Shown: positions 1-7,809, counted from the stretch's first letter. The stretch is 64,000 bases of DNA from GCA-016699445 sp964555055 (GCA_964555055.1 CAZKQW010000009.1:67353-131352), one strand, 5' to 3'. The notes: generated by a model from the letters alone, not told the origin. Numbers and translations are program-made.

Positions 1-510
1 CAATTTCAACATGAGCTCGAGGTCGGACTTGTTCGTTTGGGCGAACATGAAGCTTTTTAGGGGCATGCTGGCCTTTTCTATGGCGACTTCCTGGGATATT
101 TTTTCCTCCATGAAGGGGCCCAAGGCATTCTTGTGTATGTCCTTGATGACGGGCGACATGAGGAAAATGGTCAAGAAGAAGGCGAGGCCAACGAGGACTT
201 GGTTGGGAGGCGATTGGGAAACTCCAATCGCTTGCCTCAGGAAAGAGAGCACGATGATGATCCGCGTGAAGGAAGTCATCGTCAAAACGATGGCCGGTCC
301 GACGGAAATCAACGTCAGGAAGATAAATATCTTCATCGCGGCGGCCATTTGGTTTTCATCGCCCATGGACAGCGTGAGCGAGGGATTTTTAGAGGCGGCG
401 GACGCGACGGTTGATGCGGCCAAGGATGCCAATGAGACCGATGAGATGAAGAGCGAGCTCAGCGCACGACAAGATCGTCTAGACCATTTTTTGGAAATGA
501 TCGCGCCCAT
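1..510 (-). CDS. fliP: FliP, flagellar export gate protein (partial, runs off the window)
   Basis: FliP builds the membrane gate of the flagellar type III export apparatus with FliQ and FliR. The 170 residues seen start at ATG 508-510 and read in frame to base 1. Residues 13-39 are a signal peptide (LFISSVSLASLAAS followed by a small-residue cleavage region), as known for FliP. Then come SLTLSMGD, the first membrane helix (MKIFIFLTLISVGPAIVLTM), the highly conserved TSFTRIIIVLSFLRQAIG stretch, QSPPNQVLVGLAFFLTIFLM and the FMFAQTN segment. This start overlaps the end of fliO by 32 bases, so the two genes are probably translationally coupled. The remaining part of the gene, and presumably fliQ, fliR, flhB and flhA, lies to the left of the window. 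Confidence 0.95.
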   Translation of the reverse strand, partial: MGAIISKKWSRRSCRALSSLFISSVSLASLAASTVASAASKNPSLTLSMGDENQMAAAMKIFIFLTLISVGPAIVLTMTSFTRIIIVLSFLRQAIGVSQSPPNQVLVGLAFFLTIFLMSPVIKDIHKNALGPFMEEKISQEVAIEKASMPLKSFMFAQTNKSDLELMLKL

Positions 511-1621
511 AAGCCCTTTCGTGGTTCCCGGCCTGATTCTGCTGGTTGAAGGATTTCATCGAGCGCATGACGGAGCGGATTTTTTCGGAGACGTTGCCGG
601 AGACCGGCTCTCCGGTTTCGCGTCTTTGGGAAAAAGCGGCCATTTGTTCGCGCACTTTTTCCCTCAAGGAAGCGATGTGGGCTTGGTCGGACTGGTAGCG
701 TTCGAAAGCCTCCAGTTTTTTCCGGAACTCGTTCTCGGAGAACTGGTTTTGAGGAGCGTTGGCGACCACTTTAGCGACCTCATCCTCGGGATCGAAAAGC
801 GGGCTGACATTGACCTCGGCGGCGACCGGAGTGGGAGTCGGTGGTGGTGCGGAAACGACAGCGGCGACCTCCGTTTTAACGGGCTTTTCTCTTACCTCCG
901 TCGACGTGGGAATCGCGTAGAGGAGGTTCATATTTTGCCCCGAAACTCCGATCACCAGTTTGTGGCCCTCCACGAGAATGACCATGATCTGTTGTTTGAG
1001 ACCTAGCGTCATGCTTTGAAGGATCTGGATGGAGGACGCATAGGTCGTATTGAGCTTCGCGGGAGCCAAAGCCAAAGGCAGGTATTTTTTCGCGGCGGCC
1101 GCTGCGACTCCGATGAGAGAGAGGACGAAAGCCAAGGAAAGAGCGGTCTTCATCCAAGGCATAGAATGCGATGCGGGCTTTGCTTTGTTCTGGGTCCTAG
1201 GTTTAGCGGAGACATCCTCGAAAGCATCCGTGTTTTCGGCGTCTTCGTCCAAGGCCGCGTATTTCGCGGCGATGGGGGCCTCGGCGGCTTGGGAATTTTC
1301 CCTTGCGACCGCTTCTTCATCGGCCCTTGTGTCTTTGGCCGATTTGGAAGGTTCTTGATCGTCGAGATTTTCCACGGCCTCTTTCATGATGGAGCGGGCC
1401 TTGACTTGTTTATCGTGGAGATCCTTCGCCATGAGTTCGATCAATTGGCTGGGCTCGGAGGAGTCCAATTCCTGCACTTTGCCCCGTTGGATCTTGACCT
1501 TAGGCGTTTCCGAAATCGCCGGCTTCGAGGCCGTCAGCGCGGTCAATGCGAGGAATCCGGCTGAGAGCAAGAAGGCGCTCAGAAATAGGATCTTAAGGGT
1601 CGAGACGATGAATTTTTTCAT
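479..1621 (-). CDS. fliO: FliO, unusually long flagellar export accessory protein
   Basis: FliO helps assemble the FliPQR export gate in the inner membrane. It is recognised by position between fliN and fliP and by a FliO-type core at about residues 185-250 (KYLPLALAPAKLNTTYASSI, then a hydrophobic strand and an IGVSGQNMNLLYAIP strand). The protein has 380 residues, far longer than the 100-220 usual for the family. An N-terminal hydrophobic segment (8-31) is followed by about 120 acidic/basic residues, a second membrane helix (about 157-180), the FliO core, a Pro-rich linker and a charged, probably coiled-coil tail (300-375). With two membrane spans the 35-155 stretch would be periplasmic. 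The 15-base gap after fliN and overlap with fliP place it within the operon. Family call is sound; the role of the extra regions is unknown. Confidence 0.85.
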   Translation of the reverse strand: MKKFIVSTLKILFLSAFLLSAGFLALTALTASKPAISETPKVKIQRGKVQELDSSEPSQLIELMAKDLHDKQVKARSIMKEAVENLDDQEPSKSAKDTRADEEAVARENSQAAEAPIAAKYAALDEDAENTDAFEDVSAKPRTQNKAKPASHSMPWMKTALSLAFVLSLIGVAAAAAKKYLPLALAPAKLNTTYASSIQILQSMTLGLKQQIMVILVEGHKLVIGVSGQNMNLLYAIPTSTEVREKPVKTEVAAVVSAPPPTPTPVAAEVNVSPLFDPEDEVAKVVANAPQNQFSENEFRKKLEAFERYQSDQAHIASLREKVREQMAAFSQRRETGEPVSGNVSEKIRSVMRSMKSFNQQNQAGNHERAYGRDHFQKMV

Positions 1622-1636
1622 AAAAGCCTTTCCTTT

Positions 1637-1936
1637 TTAATGCCTGAAAACGTTGGTCACTTTGATCCCCAGTTGTCCTCCCGCTTCCACGACTTCTCCT
1701 TCGGCGATGGGTTTTTGCTGGAGCATGATGACGAAAGGATCCCCCACTTTTTGGTTCAAGGGGATCACGGAGCCTTTACCGCACTTCATGATGTCGGAAA
1801 TCGTGAGAGTCGCTTCTCCCAAATGCACTTGAAGGGTCAGAGGCACGTCCTTAAGCAGCGAGAAATCCTCGGGCGGTAGGGACGACGCGGTATTGGTGGT
1901 CGTGCCGGCGGGAGGCGTCTCGGGCGTCTCAGGCAT
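1637..1936 (-). CDS. fliN: FliN, C-ring switch protein
   Basis: FliN forms the lower part of the flagellar C-ring and also docks the FliH-FliI export ATPase. The 99-residue protein has a short disordered Pro/Thr-rich head (1-22) and a SpoA (surface presentation of antigens) domain at 25-99. Typical segments are LLKDVPLTLQVHLGEATLTI, the ISDIMKCGKGSVIPLNQKVG core and the end GQLGIKVTNVF. The length is normal for a single-domain FliN (not FliY-like). Its start overlaps the end of fliM by 8 bases, which indicates translational coupling of the two switch proteins. Confidence 0.95.
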   Translation of the reverse strand: MPETPETPPAGTTTNTASSLPPEDFSLLKDVPLTLQVHLGEATLTISDIMKCGKGSVIPLNQKVGDPFVIMLQQKPIAEGEVVEAGGQLGIKVTNVFRH

Positions 1937-2903
1937 GAGCGGCCTCCTTGAGTATCTGATTCACTTTTACGGCTCGTTTCCCTTCGAGGCTGCCGACGGA
2001 TACTTGATAGGTGAGCTGGTCGGCGACGAAGACAGGATGGCCTTCCGGAGAAAGATGGAGATTGAAGGTGTCTCCCACTTCGAGGTTGAGGACTTTTTGC
2101 AGGGGAACGGTGATGGCTCCGAGTTCGGCGCGCACCGGAATCAACGTGTCGTTGATGGCGTTCCAAACGGCTTCGGCCCACAGTCGGTCCTTACCGGCGT
2201 CTTCGCCCTTGGATTCGTCGTCCGAGACGGCGAGGGATTTGAGGAAATCCTTGGGCAAGACGAGTACCCATTGCCCTTCGATGTCCTTCCATTGGAGCTT
2301 GAAAGTCGCTTTGACGCAGTCGAAGTTCCAACGGATGCGGTTGACGTGTTCCGGATCCGTGAGCACGTGTCGGGCGGAAAAATTCACGTTTCCGAAATGC
2401 TGCCAACCCACCCGTAGATGCTCGTAAAAAGGCTGTAGGAATCTATTCAAATAGGTTTCTTCAAGGGACGTGAGAGCGCCCTTTTTCACAAAAGCCCGGT
2501 TGCTGCCGAAGAGGCTGTTGAAATAACTGAAGAAGAAAGCGCGGGGAATCAAATGAATGCCCTGCACGCCCATTTCGGGTGTGTCCCAAAATAGCACGAG
2601 GTCCTCTTCGGTGGAGACGGAAGCGATCAGATCCTTGCCCGGGACCATTTCATGACCCGTACATTCGCAACGAAAGTTTTCTTTCGTGACTCGAGTGACG
2701 TGTTTTTCGATTTGTAGAGCGACCCCGGCATGCAGGTTCATGACTTTCTGGAATTGGCTGTCTTGGGAAGAAGAAGCGCTGGAAAAACTGAACGCGTTCG
2801 TCGGTCCTGTCCATAATCCGGTGGTCGGCTGTCCCGCCGCCGATCCTTGGCTCTCGACGATCGACTTCAGGTCTTCCGGGCTTAAAAGGGAATCATCGGC
2901 CAT
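1929..2903 (-). CDS. fliM: FliM, flagellar motor switch protein
   Basis: FliM is the middle C-ring protein that binds phospho-CheY and sets the rotation direction. From ATG 2901-2903 it has 324 residues. The N-terminal LLSPEDLKSIVES helix resembles the CheY-binding peptide, the middle is a CheC/CheX-like domain, and residues about 245-324 are a SpoA domain ending in LEGKRAVKVNQIL. An in-frame TTG 18 bases upstream is less likely because it coincides with the -12 box of the sigma-54 promoter described below. With that promoter active the mRNA would have only about three bases before the ATG, and no Shine-Dalgarno sequence is visible. In most relatives fliL is immediately upstream; here about 2.1 kb of other genes intervene. 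Confidence 0.94.
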   Translation of the reverse strand: MADDSLLSPEDLKSIVESQGSAAGQPTTGLWTGPTNAFSFSSASSSQDSQFQKVMNLHAGVALQIEKHVTRVTKENFRCECTGHEMVPGKDLIASVSTEEDLVLFWDTPEMGVQGIHLIPRAFFFSYFNSLFGSNRAFVKKGALTSLEETYLNRFLQPFYEHLRVGWQHFGNVNFSARHVLTDPEHVNRIRWNFDCVKATFKLQWKDIEGQWVLVLPKDFLKSLAVSDDESKGEDAGKDRLWAEAVWNAINDTLIPVRAELGAITVPLQKVLNLEVGDTFNLHLSPEGHPVFVADQLTYQVSVGSLEGKRAVKVNQILKEAAHA

Positions 2904-2917
2904 GCAAAATGACAAAA

Positions 2918-2932
2918 GCAAGGCCAGTGCCA
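2918..2932 (-). promoter_or_regulatory. Sigma-54 promoter in front of fliM (perfect core)
   Basis: On the minus strand the sequence is TGGCAC, five bases, TTGC. This is an exact match to the conserved -24/-12 core of sigma-54 promoters. The -24 box is 2927-2932 and the -12 box 2918-2921. Counting from the GC at -13/-12 puts transcription start at about 2906, three bases before the fliM ATG. It would let fliMNOP be transcribed independently of the interrupted upstream operon. The match is direct; activity is inferred. Confidence 0.7.
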
Positions 2933-3083
2933 GGCTAAATAGGCAATTTTTGCCAGGTTTTAGAGAAATTCCGGAATTTTTTCCGGTTAAATCCGGTTGG
3001 ATAGCCCGAAAGAAGCTTTCCGAAAAATAATCCGAAACTATTTTCCAGGTGTGCCGATGCTTTGGGGAGAACCAGGAGATCCC

Positions 3084-3698
3084 ATGGACTTAATGAGATT
3101 AGGGCGTGTTTCCGCTTTGAGTTTCGCCGCGGGAGTTTTTGATGCGGGTTGTCGCTCACCCGCGACTCATCCCGATCGGCCCCAGCCTACGATTCCAGCG
3201 GCGGCAACGCCTCCCACCTCTCAGCCGCTTCGTCCCGGTACTGATATCAGGTCTAGCTTACGCCGTCAGCCCGATGGGAGCGTCTGGTATCAGGAAAATC
3301 GCGGAACAGGCTTGGGTCGTACGGGTCTGAGTTTTTACGACTACCCTCCGCTTCTCCGCGCGTCTTCGGGCGATAGATTGGTGATAGGAAGGAACGCTGT
3401 CTTGGGGGATTTGTGCAAAGATTTCGTGCCTCGACAAATGCGGAGGTTTTCAAGTGGCGGTGAGGGTTTAAACGCCTACGGGGTCGCCGATACCCGAAAT
3501 ACCTATTCCATCATTCAATACGCGGAAGACGGATGGGTGAATCGATATTTTCTCGGCACCGATGTGACGTCTCCCAATGCGTTATTGTCCATTTGTCGGG
3601 GAGGTAATTATCTCCATACCCGTTTCAAGCGGCTCCCGGCCGATTTAACCCAATTTCCGTTTTACCCGAGATACCAGGCGGCTCTTGGGAGCCCTTAG
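3084..3698 (+). CDS. Unknown protein, possible lipoprotein, inside fliL-fliM gap
   Basis: I do not recognise a family. From ATG 3084, preceded by AGGAG at 3074-3078, it has 204 residues. The first 22 residues (MRLGRVSALSFAAGVFDAGC from Met 4) look like a signal peptide ending in a weak lipobox whose Cys follows DAG. A Pro/Thr-rich linker follows, then a domain with several aromatic residues (SFYDYPPLLRASSGDRLVIG, then a Cys-containing DLCKDFVP strand, and FPFYPRYQAALGSP at the end). It is the only plus-strand gene in the first 16 kb and sits between the minus-strand fliM and ATPase genes, so it is foreign to the flagellar operon. An upstream in-frame ATG at 2997 would add 29 residues but has no good ribosome-binding site. 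Confidence 0.55.
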   Translation: MDLMRLGRVSALSFAAGVFDAGCRSPATHPDRPQPTIPAAATPPTSQPLRPGTDIRSSLRRQPDGSVWYQENRGTGLGRTGLSFYDYPPLLRASSGDRLVIGRNAVLGDLCKDFVPRQMRRFSSGGEGLNAYGVADTRNTYSIIQYAEDGWVNRYFLGTDVTSPNALLSICRGGNYLHTRFKRLPADLTQFPFYPRYQAALGSP

Positions 3699-3707
3699 TC
3701 CGGCATC

Positions 3708-3902
3708 CTATCGACCGATTCTTTGCCGTAGGGTTTCTTTTTTGAGGATTTCGGGACGGCGGGAAAGGCGCTCGAACTCGTCCGGAAGGAGAAGGTCATA
3801 ATAAGGGGAATCAGGAAATCGCTTCTTCAGAAAAGTGCCTTTCCCGACCTGGTGAGGGCCCCCTTTTTTACCCCAGATTTCTACCCAAGATGTCCCAGCC
3901 AC
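3708..3902 (-). pseudogene. Remnant of a second AAA/DUF4143 ATPase (N-terminal piece)
   Basis: A 64-codon frame resembles the beginning of AAA_14/DUF4143 ATPases. It has a damaged P-loop (GGPHQVGKGTFLKKRF in place of a clean GPRxxGKST), followed by PDSPYYDLLLPDEFERLSRRP, a pattern that in full-length members directly follows Walker A. Nothing after LKKETL matches: the frame stops after RQRIGR and no Walker B, DUF4143 or nuclease-like part is present. It overlaps the end of the complete ATPase gene by 22 bases. Most likely it is the leftover of a second copy, inserted in tandem or by the same route. Confidence 0.55.
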
Positions 3903-5035
3903 CGATGGGCGCTGATGACCGTCAGGCCCCCTTCCCGGCGGTACGTATTTTCTTTTTGGATAATTTGAAGACCTGGGACGCCTAATCTTTGGGAGAAAAA
4001 CCTTAAATTATCGGAGATCTGAGTTTCCGACAGTTTACATTCGACTAAGAACCAGGGCTTTCCTTCGCGCGTGAGGAGGAAGTCGGCTTCGCGTTGGTCC
4101 CGATCCCTCACGAAATAAAGATCGACGTTGGCGAGCCCCCTATCGGTCCATGTTTGGGCCGATTTCCAAAGATGGCTGGCGATGAGGTTTTCAAAGCGCG
4201 CGCCCTCATCCTCGATTTGGGACCAGTCGTAGAAATAGTACTTCGGCTGCTTTTTAAGGGAGCGGGTGACTTTCTTCGAGTAGGGCGGAATGGAAAAGAC
4301 GAGAAAGAGTTTTTTGAAGACTTCCATCCACTGCGCGACCGTCGGAGGAGCCACTCCCAGGTCTTCGGCGATGGAGCGAAGGCTGAAGAGGGATCCGATA
4401 CGGCGGGGCAGGGTGAGCATCAGTTGTTCCACCAGCGAAAGGAGTTGGATGTGGGTCAGCTCCCGGAAATCTTCCCGAATCAAGAGTTGCCGGCGGTGGT
4501 TGGACCAGCGACGGTGTTCGGTTTCGGACTGGGAAAAGAAAGGCTCGGGAAAGCCGCCGAATTTTAAGAGCTCTTCCAGATGATCCTGCTCTTCATGGGG
4601 TTCGAAAAGGTTTGCGGGGAGGGTAGACGGCTGGCCGTGCAGCTCCCCCAACGTCAAAGGATGGAGGTGATGCAGGTAATATCTCCCGAAGAGACTGTCG
4701 CCGGATTTTTGGAAAACATCGAGGCGAGCGCTCCCGGTCAAAAGGAGGGAAAGGGTGTCGTGATATTTGTCGAAGACCCCTTTGATATGGTTTTTCCAGC
4801 GGGCGTATTTATGGAACTCGTCGAGGCAAACGCAGGAAAGGGAAGTGTATTTTTTCTCGAGGATCGTACGCCTGTCCTCCACGTCATCATAGAGAAGATA
4901 ATGGCCTTTGAGGGTTTTAATGACTTTTTTCGCGAGCGTTGTTTTCCCGACTTGGCGCGGTCCGGAGAGAAAGACGAATTTCTTCTTTAAATCGGTGAGG
5001 ATGACGTCTTCCAGACTTCTCTTTTCGGCTAACAT
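3881..5035 (-). CDS. AAA_14 / DUF4143 family ATPase
   Basis: This is a 384-residue member of the widespread ATPase family that pairs an AAA_14 P-loop domain with a C-terminal DUF4143 domain; its cellular role is not established. Visible are Walker A (SGPRQVGKTTLAKK, about 24-37), Walker B-like CVCLDEFHKY (about 68-77), sensor LLLTGSARLDVF, a winged-helix-like segment (SIAEDLGVAPPTVAQWMEVF), and a PD-(D/E)XK-like end with READFLL followed by WFLVECK, so the Asp and ExK positions are kept. It replaces the usual fliL-fliM junction. A 28-base perfect palindrome lies 9 bases upstream of the start and may be its operator. Same strand as the flagellar operon, so readthrough is possible. Confidence 0.85.
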   Translation of the reverse strand: MLAEKRSLEDVILTDLKKKFVFLSGPRQVGKTTLAKKVIKTLKGHYLLYDDVEDRRTILEKKYTSLSCVCLDEFHKYARWKNHIKGVFDKYHDTLSLLLTGSARLDVFQKSGDSLFGRYYLHHLHPLTLGELHGQPSTLPANLFEPHEEQDHLEELLKFGGFPEPFFSQSETEHRRWSNHRRQLLIREDFRELTHIQLLSLVEQLMLTLPRRIGSLFSLRSIAEDLGVAPPTVAQWMEVFKKLFLVFSIPPYSKKVTRSLKKQPKYYFYDWSQIEDEGARFENLIASHLWKSAQTWTDRGLANVDLYFVRDRDQREADFLLTREGKPWFLVECKLSETQISDNLRFFSQRLGVPGLQIIQKENTYRREGGLTVISAHRWLGHLG

Positions 5036-5043
5036 AAAGCCTG

Positions 5044-5071
5044 CTTAACATTTGGCATGCCAAATGTTAAG
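5044..5071. promoter_or_regulatory. 28-bp perfect palindrome upstream of the DUF4143 ATPase gene
   Basis: A perfect 28-base inverted repeat without a loop, with core TTTGGCATGCCAAA flanked by CTTAACA and its complement. It lies in the 55-base gap between fliL and the ATPase start. Its dyad symmetry and place beside the start codon suggest an operator for a dimeric DNA-binding protein; a terminator is less likely because there is no spacer for a loop and no strong T-run on the minus strand. Confidence 0.55.
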
Positions 5072-5090
5072 TCTTATTTTCATTTGCCGA

Positions 5091-5807
5091 TTATTGTATC
5101 GTGAATTCGGTGAAGTAGATCTGCTTCACCGTCCCTTTTTTGATCAGCTTGTTCATGGCGTTGGTGATGTCCTCTTTGAGAAGGGTCTTGCCGCCCGTGC
5201 TCATCAAGTCCCTCAGGGAAGAATCGCTGATCAGGTAGAGAATCTTGTCCCGGACTTGTTCGTCCTTGGATTTGAGTTCATCGGCCGTCTCTTGGTTCGT
5301 GACGAGAGCCGCCATTTTGAGCTTTAGGTAATGGATGCTGTTCTTTTCCATGACGTTATAGACTTGAGGCTCGAGTTTGATGACGATCCCGTCCGGAGAT
5401 TCGCTTCCTTGAGTGCCCTCCGCTTTAGCGGCTTCTTCCTTCACAGGAGGCGCGTCTTTTTTTTCGCCATGGCCTTCTTCTTTCTTGGGTTCTTCCTTCT
5501 TTTCCTCTGCTTTCTTCTCCTCGGCGGCTTCGGCGTGGCCGGCCAACGACTCGCCCGCGTCGACGACTTCTCCCGAATGCCGAGTCCCTAAGAAAAGAAC
5601 GGTGCCGCCCGCGCTCGCCATCGCAATGATGGCGATGACCACGAAAACCAGGGGCGGGGATAAGAGCTTTTGGGCGAAGGATGGCTTCGGAGCCAGAGGC
5701 ATGGGTATGTCCATAGAGGGAGGTTGGGTAGGAGCCGCCGCGGGCGCGCTGGGTGGAGATGCGGCGGGAGCAGGTGTCGCTTCTTGAGGTTTGGTGTCTT
5801 CTGCCAT
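5091..5807 (-). CDS. fliL: FliL, stator-associated basal body protein
   Basis: FliL surrounds the flagellar stator units in the inner membrane. The 238-residue protein has an Ala/Pro-rich cytoplasmic head (1-45), one membrane helix (about 51-74, PPLVFVVIAIIAMASAGGTV), a long Glu/Lys-rich linker (80-130), and the periplasmic FliL domain (about 137-238) with VYNVMEKNSIHYLKLKMAAL, RDKILYLISDSSLRDLMSTGG and the end VKQIYFTEFTIQ. The linker is longer than in many FliL proteins. It lies 31 bases after flgE in the operon and is the last gene before the cargo that separates it from fliM. Confidence 0.94.
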   Translation of the reverse strand: MAEDTKPQEATPAPAASPPSAPAAAPTQPPSMDIPMPLAPKPSFAQKLLSPPLVFVVIAIIAMASAGGTVLFLGTRHSGEVVDAGESLAGHAEAAEEKKAEEKKEEPKKEEGHGEKKDAPPVKEEAAKAEGTQGSESPDGIVIKLEPQVYNVMEKNSIHYLKLKMAALVTNQETADELKSKDEQVRDKILYLISDSSLRDLMSTGGKTLLKEDITNAMNKLIKKGTVKQIYFTEFTIQ

Positions 5808-5838
5808 AATCGTGTCCTTTTAAGCGCGATGCGGTCGT

Positions 5839-7113
5839 TTAACCCTGTCCTAAGGTCACTAACTGAGCGAGCATATCATTGATCGTACCGATCGTTCTAG
5901 TGTTCGCTTGGAAACCTCTTTGGATGATGACCATTTTGATGAGCTCGTTGGCCAAGTCGACGTTGGACTGTTCCAAAGTGCTGGAGACGATCGATCCTTT
6001 TCCGGTGGTTTGCGGTGCCGATAGTGTGGCGAGTCCGGATTCCAGGGTTTCGCGGTAGTTGCTGCTTCCCGTTCTGGAAAGGCCGCTTTGGCTGTTGAAA
6101 GTGGCCAAGACGATCTGGCCGAGTTGTTGGTTCGTTCCGTTCGTGTAGTTTCCGGTGATGATGCCTTCGGAAGAGATGTCGATGCTTTTCAAGGATCCCG
6201 AGGCGAAACCATCCTGAGTGATGTTGGTGATCGCGGAGTCGCTACCGAATTGTGTGACTCCATCCAAGGCGCCTCCGGTGCCGGCGGTCGCGAAAGTACC
6301 GAAATCGAAGCTGATCGCCTGCGAGACGCCGGCGCCGATGAAGCTGAAATAACTGGACGTGGTCGTGACGCTTTGGAGGCCGCCGGACGTCGTGAACGTC
6401 ATCGTGCCCGTTCCCCCCTGGTAATAAGTGCTTGCAGTCGCCCCTGAGACTTCGATGCCATTGGCCAAGGCGTACCAAGACCATGTGTTCGTGGAGGATT
6501 TTCGGAAATAGATCGAGAGCAAGTGGCTGTTCCCCAGGGAGTCATAGACGGTCACACCGGCGGAGAAGTTGGAGGTGTTCGTGGGATCGCCCGTGCTGAA
6601 GGCGGAGGGTACCGTGGAGTTCGAGCTTAAGTTGATATTGAGCTCGACGTCCGCCGAAGGATTGGGGGACACGGGTTCTTGGCTAATAAGCACGTCTCCG
6701 ACATCGGCCGTGATGTTGTTGCTGGTATCCACTTGAAAGCCTTGAAGTCGGAGTCCGTCCGTATTGGTGATGTAGCCGTCCTTATCCAAATGGAATTGTC
6801 CGTTACGCGAGTAAAATGTCGAGGAATCGGTCGCGCTCCTGACGACGAAGAAGCCATTGCCGTCGATGGCCAGGTCGGTGACGTTGCTGGTGGACTCGAA
6901 GCCGCCTTGACTGAACTGGGAGACAACGTCGGAAATGCGCGATCCGAGACCGACGTTGGAATCAGCTCCGGCGAGGATGTCCTCGAAGGCCGCGGAACTT
7001 GCCTTGAATCCCGTAGTGTTGACGTTCGAGATATTATCGCCGACGACGGCGATGGCGTTACCGTTCGAGTTGATTCCGTTAACCCCGGCGAACAATGCGT
7101 TGAAGATACCCAT
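5839..7113 (-). CDS. flgE: FlgE, flagellar hook protein
   Basis: FlgE polymerises into the hook that joins rod and filament. The 424-residue protein begins with the rod/hook N-terminal motif (MGIFNALFAGVNGINSNGNA, then VGDNISNVNTTGFKAS). It has the central FlgE D2-type domain with SVYDSLGNSHLLSIYF-like VTVYDSLGNSHLLSIYFRKS, and it ends with the family C-terminal motif (SNVDLANELIKMVIIQRGFQ and NTRTIGTINDMLAQLVTLGQ). Length and ends are complete. It follows flgD closely, as expected for the hook cap and hook pair. Confidence 0.96.
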   Translation of the reverse strand: MGIFNALFAGVNGINSNGNAIAVVGDNISNVNTTGFKASSAAFEDILAGADSNVGLGSRISDVVSQFSQGGFESTSNVTDLAIDGNGFFVVRSATDSSTFYSRNGQFHLDKDGYITNTDGLRLQGFQVDTSNNITADVGDVLISQEPVSPNPSADVELNINLSSNSTVPSAFSTGDPTNTSNFSAGVTVYDSLGNSHLLSIYFRKSSTNTWSWYALANGIEVSGATASTYYQGGTGTMTFTTSGGLQSVTTTSSYFSFIGAGVSQAISFDFGTFATAGTGGALDGVTQFGSDSAITNITQDGFASGSLKSIDISSEGIITGNYTNGTNQQLGQIVLATFNSQSGLSRTGSSNYRETLESGLATLSAPQTTGKGSIVSSTLEQSNVDLANELIKMVIIQRGFQANTRTIGTINDMLAQLVTLGQG

Positions 7114-7137
7114 AAGAACCCCCTTAAAAGTTAATGT

Positions 7138-7800
7138 TTACGATGCGTACACCGCCGTCACCCGATCGGCGGGAATGTTAGTTCCGTTTACCTTCACCAG
7201 GATCTCATCGCCGGAGAAGTCCACTTGGCTGACGACGCCACGGATCATAGCTTGGAGATTTGTGGTGTTGCCGTTGCGGTCGGTGGAACGAACTCGGTAC
7301 GTGTAATTGCCTTGGGGAAGGGCGTTGCCGAACCGATCTTTCTTGTCGAAATCCAGGAAAGTCGACCCTGAATCGACGTTTTGAAGATCAAGGCTTCTAA
7401 CCGTCTGGTTGCGGGAATTGATGATGTCTATCGTGACGTTGCTGAGCGGTGCGTCGAGGTGGAAGCCGACCTTGGCGGCTTGATCCGGGGCGACGAAAAT
7501 TTTATTGCCCGGGACGTCGACGGTTTTTCCGATGTAGGAAACCGCCTGCGATTTATCCATACTGCGCTGTTGTTGCGCGAGCCCCTTGAACGAATCATTG
7601 ATGTTGTAAAGCTGTTCCAGCTGGCTGAATTGGGTCAATTGTTGGGTGAATTTATCGGGATCGCTCGTATTAAGGGGATCCTGGTTCTTCAGCTGCGCGA
7701 CGAGCAGCTTGATGAATTGATCCTTGTTCGTCGCCAATTTATCCGAGACTTTGCTTGTCGATCGTGGCGTGGACGAAGTATCGGAAATGCTTGTCACCAT
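7138..7800 (-). CDS. flgD: FlgD, hook cap / assembly protein
   Basis: FlgD caps the growing hook and guides FlgE polymerisation. The N-terminal region (about 20-75) carries the family pattern DQFIKLLVAQLKNQDPLNTS, then FTQQLTQFSQLEQLYNINDS. The C-terminal part (about 80-215) is the FlgD Tudor/Ig-like domain, with VRSLDLQNVDSGSTFLDFDK and FGNALPQGNYTYRVRSTDRN. It has 220 residues, usual for the family. It lies between fliK and flgE, with 9 and 24 base gaps. Confidence 0.95.
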   Translation of the reverse strand: MVTSISDTSSTPRSTSKVSDKLATNKDQFIKLLVAQLKNQDPLNTSDPDKFTQQLTQFSQLEQLYNINDSFKGLAQQQRSMDKSQAVSYIGKTVDVPGNKIFVAPDQAAKVGFHLDAPLSNVTIDIINSRNQTVRSLDLQNVDSGSTFLDFDKKDRFGNALPQGNYTYRVRSTDRNGNTTNLQAMIRGVVSQVDFSGDEILVKVNGTNIPADRVTAVYAS

Positions 7801-7809
7801 AATTCCTCC

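Noticed and set aside
1016..1564. Long plus-strand reading frames opposite fliO, fliM, fliK, fliF and others
   Set aside because: They lie opposite well-recognised genes, have biased low-complexity translations (Arg/Ser or Gly/Phe-rich) and no ribosome-binding sites.
2997..3083. Upstream ATG of the plus-strand unknown gene
   Set aside because: No ribosome-binding site precedes it, and the ATG at 3084 has AGGAG at proper distance and is followed by a signal-peptide-like stretch.
5044..5071. Terminator of fliL
   Set aside because: It is a perfect dyad without loop bases and without a following T-run on the minus strand; an operator is more likely.
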